A stretch of DNA of 42,466 nucleotides from Nanobdellota archaeon (lineage in GTDB: Archaea; Nanobdellota; Nanobdellia; Pacearchaeales; GW2011-AR1): positions 1 to 42,466 of the forward strand of contig JAGWGZ010000005.1 in assembly GCA_028867075.1 (NCBI GenBank), given 5' to 3'. Both the position numbers and the translations under genes were made by a program. Under the pieces are notes generated by a model that had not been told where the DNA came from, ran no database searches, and saw only the letters and a program-made list of their open reading frames with translations. Within the stretch, counting starts at the first letter, position 1. Each line of letters starts with the position of its first letter. Of the stretch, positions 1 through 7,631 are shown piece after piece.

Positions 1-12
1 TAACATTTGATT

Positions 13-504
13 ATGCCTTCAAAACCTGAAAGAAGTTTAGATTTCGGATTGCAGAGGTATATTCCTGCTAACCTGAAGGGGGTTTTATTTCCTTTATTGA
101 GAACCGGAGATTTTTATAGGATAAGTGGCAGCAGTGACGGTTATAGTGTGAGTTTTGTTGGAGGGATAGAAGGATGTGTTGATTATAAAAAAATAGGGCA
201 TTTTATAGCTAGCGGATTACCGTCTATTTTTGCCAAAACGCCTGCAATGTCCGAACCTCTGCCTTTACTTATGGAGAGAAATTATTTTAATGATGATTAC
301 GACCCTGAAGGAGGAGACACAGAGGATCATGTTCGCGCTTTTGTCGTCGATTCAACGCCTGCAAGAAGAGAAATAGGTCAATATAGGCGAGTTAACTCAG
401 ATGAACCGGATTTTAGTTTAGTAAATGGTGTCGAGTTCTTTAAACTTCAATTAAAAAATCTTCAACCATTTCTGGAGAAGTATCCTTTATTTTTCTTGAT
501 TTAA
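13..504 (+). CDS. Hypothetical protein
   Basis: A 163-residue protein that I do not recognise. The frame is open from a TTG at position 7, but the ATG at 13 is the more likely start. It has no obvious membrane segment or signal peptide, is mixed in composition with an acidic stretch around residues 92-105 (several D and E), and ends in a hydrophobic tail. No catalytic motif could be named. It stands alone ahead of the phosphatase gene, which has its own TATA-like sequence. Upstream context lies outside the window. Confidence 0.6.
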   Translation: MPSKPERSLDFGLQRYIPANLKGVLFPLLRTGDFYRISGSSDGYSVSFVGGIEGCVDYKKIGHFIASGLPSIFAKTPAMSEPLPLLMERNYFNDDYDPEGGDTEDHVRAFVVDSTPARREIGQYRRVNSDEPDFSLVNGVEFFKLQLKNLQPFLEKYPLFFLI

Positions 505-560
505 TTTCAAAATAAAATCTATCCGCAAATATTTATTAATCTGAAAACTTTCTGCACCAC

Positions 561-1115
561 ATGAGAATAATCTTTGTGCGACACGGTGAGGCGGAATTCA
601 ATGTAAACCCAATCAAAGAAAATGACAATAAGGGGCTCACCAAAAGAGGGAAAGAACAGGCAAAGCATCTGGGAAATAAACTAAAAGAGCAAAATATTTC
701 TGAGATTTATACAAGCAGCTTATTGAGGGCAAAACAAACAGGGGAGATCATTTCAAAGATAATCAAGGTTCCCATCAAGGATAATCTCAGAGAACTTGAT
801 GAATATCCCGGAAGGATTTTAAAATCAAAACTTTACACGCTTGCAAACAGAAGGCTGAAAAGGCTGAAAAGATTCCTCAGAGAAGTATCAAGAGAAAGGG
901 AAGAGGACAAGACCATATTAATCGTTGCCCACGGGATTACTAACAGAGTAATCATGAGCCATTTTCTGGAAATTCCCCTGAAAAAGCAATTACTCTCTTT
1001 TTGGCAGCAGAACACATGCGTAAACAGAATTTACTGGAACAACGAAGTTAAAAAGTGGAGGATGGACCGCATGAATGACATCTCGCATCTTCCGAAGAAT
1101 TTTGTTCTTGAATGA
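561..1115 (+). CDS. Histidine phosphatase superfamily (phosphoglycerate mutase-like) protein
   Basis: Member of the histidine phosphatase superfamily, which removes or transfers phosphate through a phospho-histidine intermediate. Visible motifs are the N-terminal RHGEAEFN with the catalytic RHG (residues 7-9), an internal ELDEY acid motif (about 79-83) and the second catalytic histidine in IVAHG (about 122). At 184 residues it is shorter than a full cofactor-dependent phosphoglycerate mutase and fits the small broad-specificity phosphatase branch (SixA/CobC/PhoE-like). The substrate cannot be read from sequence. It starts with ATG after an AT-rich TATA-like stretch (ATTTATTA near 530), so it probably has its own promoter. 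It is followed closely by tRNA-Trp. Confidence 0.85.
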   Translation: MRIIFVRHGEAEFNVNPIKENDNKGLTKRGKEQAKHLGNKLKEQNISEIYTSSLLRAKQTGEIISKIIKVPIKDNLRELDEYPGRILKSKLYTLANRRLKRLKRFLREVSREREEDKTILIVAHGITNRVIMSHFLEIPLKKQLLSFWQQNTCVNRIYWNNEVKKWRMDRMNDISHLPKNFVLE

Positions 1116-1122
1116 ACACAAA

Positions 1123-1133
1123 GTATTAAAAAC
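1123..1133 (+). promoter_or_regulatory. TATA box of tRNA-Trp
   Basis: GTATTAAAAAC lies about 27 bases before the first base of tRNA-Trp, the expected archaeal TATA-box distance. It sits just after the stop codon of the phosphatase gene. Confidence 0.5.
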
Positions 1134-1154
1134 AAATTCTCTTCGGAATTGTAA

Positions 1155-1225
1155 GGGTGCGTAGGCTAATGGTAAACTGGATGGCTCCAGCCCATCATTT
1201 GGGGGTTCGATTCCCTCCGTGCCCA
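1155..1225 (+). tRNA. tRNA-Trp (CCA anticodon)
   Basis: Cloverleaf folded by eye. The acceptor stem pairs GGGTGCG with CGTGCCC and has discriminator A. The anticodon stem pairs GATGG with CCATC around the loop CTCCAGC, giving anticodon CCA. The T arm is GGGGG-TTCGATT-CCCTC. The D stem is weak, with one mismatch. No CCA tail is encoded and there is no intron, although tRNA-Trp of many euryarchaea carries one. Reverse-strand translation across it gives a spurious protein that should not be annotated. Confidence 0.93.
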
Positions 1226-1290
1226 TGAGCGAAGCGAGTGGGTCAGAGTGCGAAAATTCATTTTTCAATCTCCGTCCCTGTTTAACAAGA

Positions 1291-1300
1291 TTTTTATATT
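1291..1300 (+). promoter_or_regulatory. TATA box of the cysteine desulfurase gene
   Basis: TTTTTATATT lies about 25 bases before the ATG at 1320, so the transcript would be leaderless or nearly so. This favours 1320 over the second ATG at 1326. Confidence 0.5.
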
Positions 1301-1319
1301 CGGAAAAGCTTAATGAATA

Positions 1320-2459
1320 ATGAAGATGAAACATATTTATCTTGACAATGCAGCTTCAACAATGGTTGATGAACGCGTTCTGAAAGAGATGATTCCATAT
1401 TTTACAGAGAGATATGCAAACGCCTCTTCTGTGCATGAAATGGGGAAGGAAGCGAAGAACGCGCTGGAAGATTCAAGGAAAGCAATTGCAAAAGCCATCG
1501 GGGCAAATAAAGATGAAATTTATTTTACATCCGGAGGAACAGAATCAAATAATTTCGCGCTTAAGGGATTGTTCTTCTCAAACTTTCCGTGGAAAACTCA
1601 TATTATAACAACAAAGATAGAACATGACTGCGTGCTCAACACATGCAAATGGCTTGAAGCGCGCGGAGCGCGGGTGACTTATCTTGATGTTGATGAGGAA
1701 GGCTTTGTAAATACAAAGGATATTGAAAAAGCGATAACAGACAAGACAATTGCTGTCTCAATAATCCACGGAAACAATGAAATCGGGACAATTCAGGATC
1801 TTGAAGAGATTGGAAGAATATGCAGAGCAAAAAAGATCCTGTTTCATACGGATGCGTGCCAGAGTTTTACAAAAGTCCCGCTTGATGTCGGGAAGATGAA
1901 TCTTGACCTTGCCACTTTGAATGCCCATAAAATTCACGGGCCGAAAGGAGTCGGCGCCCTTTACATCAGGAAAGGGATTGAAATAACGCCGCTGCTCCAC
2001 GGAGGAGGACATGAAAAGGGAATGAGAAGCGGCACAGAAAATGTTCCCGGAATTGTTGGGTTTGCGAAAGCTGCGGAGATTGCGACGAGAAAGGACATTG
2101 AAAAGATGAGGGGCTTGAGAGATAAAATGATAAATGAACTTCTAAATATGCCCGGAGTGAAACTCAACGGCCCGCGCGAAAAAAGATTGTGCAATAACAT
2201 AAATATCTCTTTTGACAAAGTTGACGGCGAAGTCATAGGCGGATATCTTGAAAATTTCGGAATTTTGACATCGGCAGGAAGCGCATGCATGTCACACTCA
2301 TCAAGCGGGATAAGCCATGTGCTGAAAGCAATTGGGTTATCAGATGAGAAAGCAGGAAATTCCATAAGAATAAGCATCAGCAGATTCACAACTGATGATG
2401 AAGTTGATTTCTTCCTTGAAAAAATGAGGAAAATTATGGAGAAATTCAGGAAGCTCTAA
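1320..2459 (+). CDS. iscS: Cysteine desulfurase (IscS/NifS family)
   Basis: PLP-dependent enzyme that takes sulfur from cysteine as an enzyme persulfide and feeds Fe-S cluster assembly or tRNA thiolation. Visible family features are the N-terminal YLDNAAST motif, a PLP-contact HTDACQS segment (176-182), the Schiff-base lysine in NAHKIHGPKG (K204) and the persulfide cysteine in SAGSACMS (C323). The 379-residue length is normal for class I (IscS/NifS-like) enzymes. No iscU or thiI lies beside it, so the sulfur acceptor is unknown. The assignment to the family is firm; the choice between IscS and NifS is not. Confidence 0.95.
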   Translation: MKMKHIYLDNAASTMVDERVLKEMIPYFTERYANASSVHEMGKEAKNALEDSRKAIAKAIGANKDEIYFTSGGTESNNFALKGLFFSNFPWKTHIITTKIEHDCVLNTCKWLEARGARVTYLDVDEEGFVNTKDIEKAITDKTIAVSIIHGNNEIGTIQDLEEIGRICRAKKILFHTDACQSFTKVPLDVGKMNLDLATLNAHKIHGPKGVGALYIRKGIEITPLLHGGGHEKGMRSGTENVPGIVGFAKAAEIATRKDIEKMRGLRDKMINELLNMPGVKLNGPREKRLCNNINISFDKVDGEVIGGYLENFGILTSAGSACMSHSSSGISHVLKAIGLSDEKAGNSIRISISRFTTDDEVDFFLEKMRKIMEKFRKL

Positions 2460-2508
2460 GTGAAAGATATTTAAACATAAATAGTTTATATGTTAAGGGA
2501 GGTGAAAA

Positions 2509-2694
2509 ATGCCGAAAAAAGAGATGATGAATTGCTGCAGAGCGCACACATGGAAGGGTGTATGGATGATTGTTGTTGGTGTCCTTATCCTCATCAATGT
2601 CTTCTGGCCTTTCCTTGATTGGGGTATCTTCGCAGGAGCTCTGTTTGTCCTTGCAGGAATCTGGAAGCTTCTGACGCCGCACAGATATCACTGA
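2509..2694 (+). CDS. Small two-helix membrane protein
   Basis: 61-residue protein with a basic, Cys-containing N-terminus followed by two hydrophobic segments (about residues 19-34 and 38-54), so it is probably an integral membrane hairpin. It has a strong Shine-Dalgarno sequence, GGGAGGTGA, about 6 bases before the ATG and a TATA-like TATTTAAAC upstream (about 2468), so it looks genuinely expressed on its own. Function not recognised; such small helical-hairpin proteins are common in archaea. Confidence 0.75.
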   Translation: MPKKEMMNCCRAHTWKGVWMIVVGVLILINVFWPFLDWGIFAGALFVLAGIWKLLTPHRYH

Positions 2695-2698
2695 GAAG

Positions 2699-2722
2699 AA
2701 TAAGTTTTTTATTTTATTTTTA
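2699..2722 (+). terminator. T-rich terminator after the small membrane protein
   Basis: A run of T-tracts (TTTTTTATTTTATTTTT) follows directly after the stop codon, the usual form of an archaeal intrinsic terminator. Confidence 0.45.
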
Positions 2723-2843
2723 AAATATATTTCTTGAGTATCTTAAACGCATGAATACTCATTGGAACTGAATTAATTATTTTAGTTATAAAATCTTGTT
2801 TTTAGTTTAAATTTCAATGTGGCTTTGCCCTAGAAGTCCTGAC

Positions 2844-2893
2844 TAAGAGGAAAATCATTAATTCTTGACCTAAAAGTAGGATAAAACCTCTTA
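2844..2893. repeat. Nested inverted repeat in the intergenic region
   Basis: TAAGAGG (2844-2850) pairs perfectly with CCTCTTA (2887-2893). Inside the 36-base loop is a smaller hairpin, CCTA-AAAG-TAGG (2869-2880). This lies in the roughly 250-base gap that separates the core genes from the accessory island. It could be a small RNA, a regulatory structure of the following gene or a remnant of an element end. No further gene was seen in the gap. Confidence 0.3.
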
Positions 2894-2946
2894 TTTTCTT
2901 CCGATTGACTGTAAAGTCTTAAAAAGTTTAAATTAGTGGTTTTTTA

Positions 2947-4047
2947 ATGAATCCAAAAGAAAAACTCCGTAATGAAACTATAAATTTTTTAAATAATTTT
3001 GGAGAGGATGACAAAATAAAAACTAAATTTAAAAATATTTGTGGTAAAACAGGCCAATATAATGTGCCAGATGAACTTTTCCAGAAAAGAACTAGTAGAA
3101 AAAATAGAGTACTAATAACTTGGAAAACAGTCAAGAAAAATAAACTAACCCTTGAGCAACTTGAGACATTCTATGGAGGAGTTGTTGTGGAATTTATAAA
3201 TGAAGACTATTTTGAAGAAGTTAAAGATGATAAATTATTTAATGAATTAAAAAATAGGTTGGGTTCGGATAAAATTGTTTCTGCAATGATTTCAATAAGA
3301 AATGAGGATGGAAGCTCTTCTTCGGGTGATGCAAGAAAAGCTTTCATAAAATTGAAAGAAAAATTTCCAAAATGGAACAATTTACTTATAAAAAGAAAAC
3401 CCGGAATTTCAAACGATGTGAATATTGGAAATGAAAAGTGGGAAGGATATATCTATGTACATATTGCAGGAGGGCAACAGGATGTAATAAAATCTCATAC
3501 ATCCTCTGAATTATTATTTAATCCAGCATGCGAGTATGCTAATGAAGAAATTTGTTTAGATATTGATTTAGTAATGTCATTTTTTGCTCTAAATAGCATA
3601 GACAAAGATAAATTAAATAAAAATCAGCAAAGAAAATTAAGTGAGTTATTAAACAAGCTTAAAAATGAATTAGTCAAGAGTAGTTACGATGGAGGCAACC
3701 TATTAGATTATTGTAAAAACCACCCCTGTTTAATTTTAGAAAAAAATAAATTATTTGACCCTATTCAAGTAGAACAAATCAATATTTCTGATTTTTCTAT
3801 AGACAATAAAGAAGATGACCGTAATTTAGATTTGACTCATAATGAATCGGTAAACAAGGCACGATTCTATTTTGACCATACAAAAAATTGTATATTAACC
3901 CCTGCAAGACCCAATAATCTCTTCTGGTCAAAACATCTGTCAAATATGATGCAACAAAATTTTTCTTTAGAAGAATACTTTAAACATGAAGAAGATATAG
4001 TGAAAAAAAGAAATGCAAAGTTAAAAGAGAGTGAGAAATTAATTTAA
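2947..4047 (+). CDS. Unknown 366-aa protein, candidate restriction endonuclease of the adjacent methyltransferase
   Basis: I do not recognise this protein by sequence. It is soluble, lysine- and asparagine-rich, and has no membrane segment. Its C-terminal quarter carries a conserved-looking motif with histidine and aromatic residues (around HNESVNKARFYFD, then a segment containing ARPNNLFWSKHLSNM). No clear PD-(D/E)XK or HNH signature could be assigned. The case for an endonuclease is positional: it converges on and overlaps by four bases the end of a DNA methyltransferase gene, a common layout in type II restriction-modification systems, and it shares that gene's AT-rich composition. A TATA-like CTTAAAAAG centred near 2922 suggests a leaderless transcript from the ATG at 2947. 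Confidence 0.55.
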   Translation: MNPKEKLRNETINFLNNFGEDDKIKTKFKNICGKTGQYNVPDELFQKRTSRKNRVLITWKTVKKNKLTLEQLETFYGGVVVEFINEDYFEEVKDDKLFNELKNRLGSDKIVSAMISIRNEDGSSSSGDARKAFIKLKEKFPKWNNLLIKRKPGISNDVNIGNEKWEGYIYVHIAGGQQDVIKSHTSSELLFNPACEYANEEICLDIDLVMSFFALNSIDKDKLNKNQQRKLSELLNKLKNELVKSSYDGGNLLDYCKNHPCLILEKNKLFDPIQVEQINISDFSIDNKEDDRNLDLTHNESVNKARFYFDHTKNCILTPARPNNLFWSKHLSNMMQQNFSLEEYFKHEEDIVKKRNAKLKESEKLI

Positions 4048-5261
4048 TTAAATTCTTCATATTCCTGTCCTTTGTTTGTAATGTTATTCTTTATTGATTC
4101 TTCAAATAAATCTCTTCTTATTTCGCATCCGACTCCGATTCTACCCAATCTATTTGCAACTATTGCAGATGTGAAGCTGCCTGCAAAAGGGTCAAGCACA
4201 ATATCCCCTTTGTAAGAAAAGAAGCGAACAGCCATCTCAGGAATATCTTCCGGGAAGGGAGCTGTGTGTCCCAATTTATTTTCTCCTTTACTGTTTATTT
4301 TAATAACTGGAGAAAAAGGAATAATATCCTTTCTCCATTTTTTTATTAGTTCTTCGGGAATTTCATTTCCTTCTCTCTTCTTTGAGTTTTGAGTAAGATT
4401 TGTTTTTAATGAGAATCTCTTTCCCCTATTGCCCTGACTTCTATTTGTGCAGTCATAGTTTTTACATTCCCAAGATTGTAATCCTATCTCCGATTGAGTA
4501 TTCCCGCTAACTTTTAGACTGCCACAGTCAGGGCATGGAAATCTTGTCTTATCAAGCCGATGTTTATGAAAAATTAATATGTGTTCATAAGCATTCATAG
4601 GATATTGATAAAATGGATAAGGGGTGCTTCCATTTTTATGTCGCTCACTTTGGACTTCTCCTTTATCCCAGATATAATCATCAACAAATGTAAAGCCTAC
4701 ATCTTCAAAAATTTTAATTAAATAAGAGCCGAGAGGTAATCTTCTATCTCCCCAAACAGATTTAACGGTTAGATTATCATTGTCAAATATGTCTCCGATA
4801 TTAAAAACGAAAACATGATGATTATCTAAAACTCTATAACATTGTTCTATTATCTTCTTCATATCTTTGAGATACTCATGAAGATTCTCCCACTGGGAGT
4901 ATTCTCTTGCATTATAATATGGTGGAGAAGTTACCATTAAGTGTATTGATTCTGCAGGCAAGTCTTTTAAGAAATCATAAACATTTCCCCAGTATATCTT
5001 AATCCTTCTATTGTCATTATTCATAAAATTAAATAAGGCCTGACTAAAATTCGGATTTTCTTCTCTCTGATATTTCCGCTTGATATATTCCTCATAAGTT
5101 CTAATAAATCTCTCTATAATCTCCTCCCTTGTTTGTTCTTTACCATCCCTTAGCTCATCAAGAAACTGCGTTAATTCTCCCGGATTAAATATCTGCCTAA
5201 GATATTTGTCACTTGTCTTAAGGATATTATTTAAGTAATCTGCCTCCTCTTTGTCTTCCAT
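4044..5261 (-). CDS. DNA methyltransferase, beta class (N4-cytosine or N6-adenine), with zinc-ribbon insert
   Basis: Modifies an exocyclic amino group in DNA using S-adenosylmethionine, probably protecting sites from a partner endonuclease. Motif order is that of the beta class (N6_N4_Mtase family): catalytic TSPPY (111-115) comes first, and the AdoMet-binding LDPFAGS (356-362) lies near the C-terminus with the following GVGCE. TSPPY is more usual for N4-cytosine enzymes, but the base cannot be fixed by eye. Between the two motifs is an apparent zinc ribbon with four cysteines (C243, C246, C266, C271), possibly part of target recognition. The N-terminal 80 residues are helical and charged. 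It lies 34 bases downstream of the NYN gene on the same strand, probably as one operon. Confidence 0.88.
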   Translation of the reverse strand: MEDKEEADYLNNILKTSDKYLRQIFNPGELTQFLDELRDGKEQTREEIIERFIRTYEEYIKRKYQREENPNFSQALFNFMNNDNRRIKIYWGNVYDFLKDLPAESIHLMVTSPPYYNAREYSQWENLHEYLKDMKKIIEQCYRVLDNHHVFVFNIGDIFDNDNLTVKSVWGDRRLPLGSYLIKIFEDVGFTFVDDYIWDKGEVQSERHKNGSTPYPFYQYPMNAYEHILIFHKHRLDKTRFPCPDCGSLKVSGNTQSEIGLQSWECKNYDCTNRSQGNRGKRFSLKTNLTQNSKKREGNEIPEELIKKWRKDIIPFSPVIKINSKGENKLGHTAPFPEDIPEMAVRFFSYKGDIVLDPFAGSFTSAIVANRLGRIGVGCEIRRDLFEESIKNNITNKGQEYEEFN

Positions 5262-5295
5262 AAAAAGTGAAGAGGTTAGTCTTTTTTAATATTTT

Positions 5296-6123
5296 CTATA
5301 CAGAATTTCTCCTCATCAATTCAGACATTTTCACAATTTCTGCTTCTGTAAAATCCTTCAGGTTTATAAAATAAGGCTGAACCATATCCTTCAAATCAGA
5401 GATATTGCTTGGTGAGCTATCACCAGCATAATAAGATACGACAGCAACTGTTCTTGAAAGGTTTTCTTTTACACATTTGACCGCTTCAACCAAGTCCGTA
5501 TCCCCACTAAGAATTATGGCAAAATCATATGCTTGGGTATGAGCTAAATGAACCAAGTCTGTAGCAAGGCTAACATCTACTCCTTTCTGGAACACATCGC
5601 CGTCAAAATTATTCTTCAATAAGGTAGTCTTCAATTCTGCGGGGAATTTAAATGAGTTAATATTGTTGAAGAATTTTTGCTGGGCATTTTTGTTTCTAAT
5701 TTGCCTATCTATTTGCTTAGTAAAGGATTCTTGTTTCTCTTTGAGATTTTTTATAATGCTAAGAATATGCTCCGCAGTATTATGGTGGACCATTTGTTTT
5801 AAATCGCAATTTTTCCTTATGTCTCTCAGCAAATCTCTTTCAAGATTGATAGTTCTTTGCAATCTCCATATTTTATTTTTGCATTCCCATTTGACTGCAT
5901 TAATTATTCGGGCATTATATCTCCCTGTATAGAAAATTACCTTAATCAATTTCAGTTCATCCTTGTTAAATTTATCCTTATAAGTTTCTTTAAATTTTTC
6001 AAATATAAACGGTATATATTTGTTGATGTCCCAAAATCTTTTTTTATCCTCATCACGACCATCATTAATGAGATTGAGACTCCCGTCAAAGTTATTTTTA
6101 TCAACAAAAATGATTACATTCAT
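5296..6123 (-). CDS. NYN (PIN-like) domain protein, predicted ribonuclease
   Basis: 275 residues with the acidic layout of NYN/LabA (DUF88-type) PIN-fold nucleases: an N-terminal strand IIFVDKNNFDG (D8, N10, N11), then after a long helical insert GVDVSLATDL (D183, D189) and IILSGDTDLVEAV (D208, D210). These aspartates would bind divalent metal. The insert (about residues 85-165) is charged and helical. NYN proteins cut RNA in several characterised systems, including toxins and defence modules. Here the gene is upstream of a DNA methyltransferase on the same strand with a 34-base gap, which suggests an accessory nuclease or toxin of the restriction island. A TATA-containing dyad at 6137-6169 probably controls both genes. 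The ATG at 6123 is 25-30 bases from that TATA. Confidence 0.8.
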   Translation of the reverse strand: MNVIIFVDKNNFDGSLNLINDGRDEDKKRFWDINKYIPFIFEKFKETYKDKFNKDELKLIKVIFYTGRYNARIINAVKWECKNKIWRLQRTINLERDLLRDIRKNCDLKQMVHHNTAEHILSIIKNLKEKQESFTKQIDRQIRNKNAQQKFFNNINSFKFPAELKTTLLKNNFDGDVFQKGVDVSLATDLVHLAHTQAYDFAIILSGDTDLVEAVKCVKENLSRTVAVVSYYAGDSSPSNISDLKDMVQPYFINLKDFTEAEIVKMSELMRRNSV

Positions 6124-6136
6124 ATAGAAATATCAA

Positions 6137-6169
6137 GAGGGTCCATACTTTTTAAAGTATGAGCCCCTC
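6137..6169 (-). promoter_or_regulatory. 33-base dyad spanning the TATA box of the NYN-methyltransferase operon
   Basis: CATACTTTTTAAAGTATG (6144-6161) has perfect 8-base arms and is extended outward by GAGGG (6137-6141) against CCCTC (6165-6169). Its AT-rich centre sits about 25-30 bases upstream of the NYN start codon on the minus strand, so the TATA box lies inside the dyad. A protein bound here would block TBP. This is the layout of an autoregulatory operator. Confidence 0.6.
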
Positions 6170-6217
6170 TATTAGTTATTATTTTTAATAAGAATAACTT
6201 CCTTAAAAAACTTAACA

Positions 6218-6227
6218 TTTATAAATA
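6218..6227 (+). promoter_or_regulatory. TATA box of the winged-helix/TGT-like operon
   Basis: TTTATAAATA lies about 25 bases before the ATG at 6248, pointing to a leaderless transcript that begins at that ATG rather than at the in-frame ATG at 6239. Confidence 0.55.
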
Positions 6228-6247
6228 ACATATATATCATGTGTTAT

Positions 6248-6511
6248 ATGGCGCAGCTTCTTCCTAAATGGCTTCAGAGAAGGCATTTGCTCCTAAAACA
6301 CGAATTTGACGGAAGAAAATTTACGTTTAAGGAAGCGCAGGAAGCACTTGGCGACGATTCCAGAATAGTTAACTTATGCTTGTCGGAACTTAGGAAAGCT
6401 GGATGGTTAACATCCGAACAAAATCCGAAAGAGACGAAGACAAAATTATACAAGCTGGAAGATAGGGAAAAGGTTGAAAGGGAGATAATAAATGAATTAA
6501 AAGATGGTTAA
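6248..6511 (+). CDS. Winged-helix DNA-binding protein, small
   Basis: 87 residues if started at the ATG at 6248, which fits the TATA box; an ATG at 6239 would add three residues. The pattern is a compact winged helix: basic helix 1 (LLPKWLQRRHLLL), a segment FTFKEAQEALGDDSRIVNLCLSELRKAGWL typical of helix-turn-helix plus recognition helix, then a wing (TKLYKLED). It probably binds DNA or acts as an antitoxin-like regulator. Its last codons overlap the start of the TGT-like gene by 8 bases, so the two are co-translated and probably work together. The family could not be named more closely. Confidence 0.75.
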   Translation: MAQLLPKWLQRRHLLLKHEFDGRKFTFKEAQEALGDDSRIVNLCLSELRKAGWLTSEQNPKETKTKLYKLEDREKVEREIINELKDG

Positions 6512-7631
6512 ATTTGAGGTCGAAGCTATTAGCAATCTACAGAATACCACTTTAAGAGCCGGCATTATCAAAGATGGCATGATAGAGATTCATACCCCGG
6601 CGAGAGTTCTTAATTCTGCCGAGTTTGACAATGGAAAAAAGATTGAATCTAAGGGTCTCGGAATTTCCCAATTTCCGCATCAGGTATTTGAGATAACCAA
6701 GTTCATGAAACCTGAGAGACTTGTGGAATTTTCCAGAAACGCCGATATTTCTGCAACTATCTTAAAGCAGGTGAAAAGAATATCTGATGCAGCGGGGGCG
6801 GGGAGATTGACAATCTTCCATCCAGTAATAAGCAGAAATCCTATTAGTGACGAGATAAACACGAAACTAATTGAATTGCAGCTTGCTTCAAATATAGACC
6901 TTATTGCAGTTATTGATGAGTATGGTTCTTCTGTCCCAAAATTCGTGAATCGCTTGCAGAGTTCAATAAAGAGAATAAATGATTCAGAGCAATATGCAGA
7001 ACCTATGCCTATGATTCGAATTGATTCTGATTACAACATCTTTGGAGAAAAGATTGATGCAGCAATAAACGAGGGGGTTAAAGTAATCAATATTGTTTAT
7101 GCACCAATAGATAAAAATTTTGCCAACTATTCTTACCTTATTAATCTCACAAAAAATAAAGGAAAAAAAGTCTGGATACACATGTCAGAAGTCCCGAGGA
7201 GACTGTATAAAAAAATTCCTGCAATGCATCTTCTTCCCTTGGTCGGGATTGATTCTTACGCACTAAATTCAAGGCCTTTTCCTATGGGGTTGATTAAGAG
7301 AAAAGAAGTTGCTGTGAAAAGATTTGATAACATTAGTCTCAGGTTCTTGACTTTGCCAGAACATATAAAGTTATATGGCGATAATCCTAAATGTAATTGT
7401 TTTGTTGAGAACAGACAAAAATTATCTGAAGTCCTTTCTGTTTTTCAAGCGGCAGAATTGCTTTCCCCCGCAATAGCCTGCCACGAGGCAATATCCAGTT
7501 ATTATGAGCTGCAAAATTTTCGAAGAGCTATAATTCAAAAAAGAGCAAGGGAATATTTATCTGGAAAAGAGAATCTTATATATCCAATTAAGAAATTGTT
7601 AAAGATTGACTTGGCTCAACAGCAATTGTAG
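6504..7631 (+). CDS. Diverged tRNA-guanine-transglycosylase/DpdA-like TIM-barrel protein
   Basis: 375 residues that can be aligned by eye with the queuine/archaeosine TGT fold. The N-terminus (FEVEA...TLRAGIIKDGMIEIHTPA) matches the TGT opening. IDLIAVIDEY (131-140) matches the base-binding segment with D138. LLPLVGIDSYALNS (243-256) matches the nucleophile strand. PKCNCF (296-300) with H327 corresponds to the zinc site, and the helix after H327 matches the TGT end. Two changes stand out: the expected nucleophile aspartate position reads alanine (A253), and the third zinc cysteine is missing. DpdA proteins, TGT relatives that insert 7-deazaguanines into DNA, are an alternative relative. It overlaps the winged-helix gene, lies in a DNA-modification island, and has no preQ0 genes nearby. 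Substrate and activity are unproven. Confidence 0.6.
   Translation: MVKFEVEAISNLQNTTLRAGIIKDGMIEIHTPARVLNSAEFDNGKKIESKGLGISQFPHQVFEITKFMKPERLVEFSRNADISATILKQVKRISDAAGAGRLTIFHPVISRNPISDEINTKLIELQLASNIDLIAVIDEYGSSVPKFVNRLQSSIKRINDSEQYAEPMPMIRIDSDYNIFGEKIDAAINEGVKVINIVYAPIDKNFANYSYLINLTKNKGKKVWIHMSEVPRRLYKKIPAMHLLPLVGIDSYALNSRPFPMGLIKRKEVAVKRFDNISLRFLTLPEHIKLYGDNPKCNCFVENRQKLSEVLSVFQAAELLSPAIACHEAISSYYELQNFRRAIIQKRAREYLSGKENLIYPIKKLLKIDLAQQQL

Noticed and set aside
990-1334. 114-aa minus-strand frame over tRNA-Trp and the phosphatase gene end
   Set aside because: It reads through the tRNA (a well-known spurious translation pattern) and overlaps two better-supported genes.
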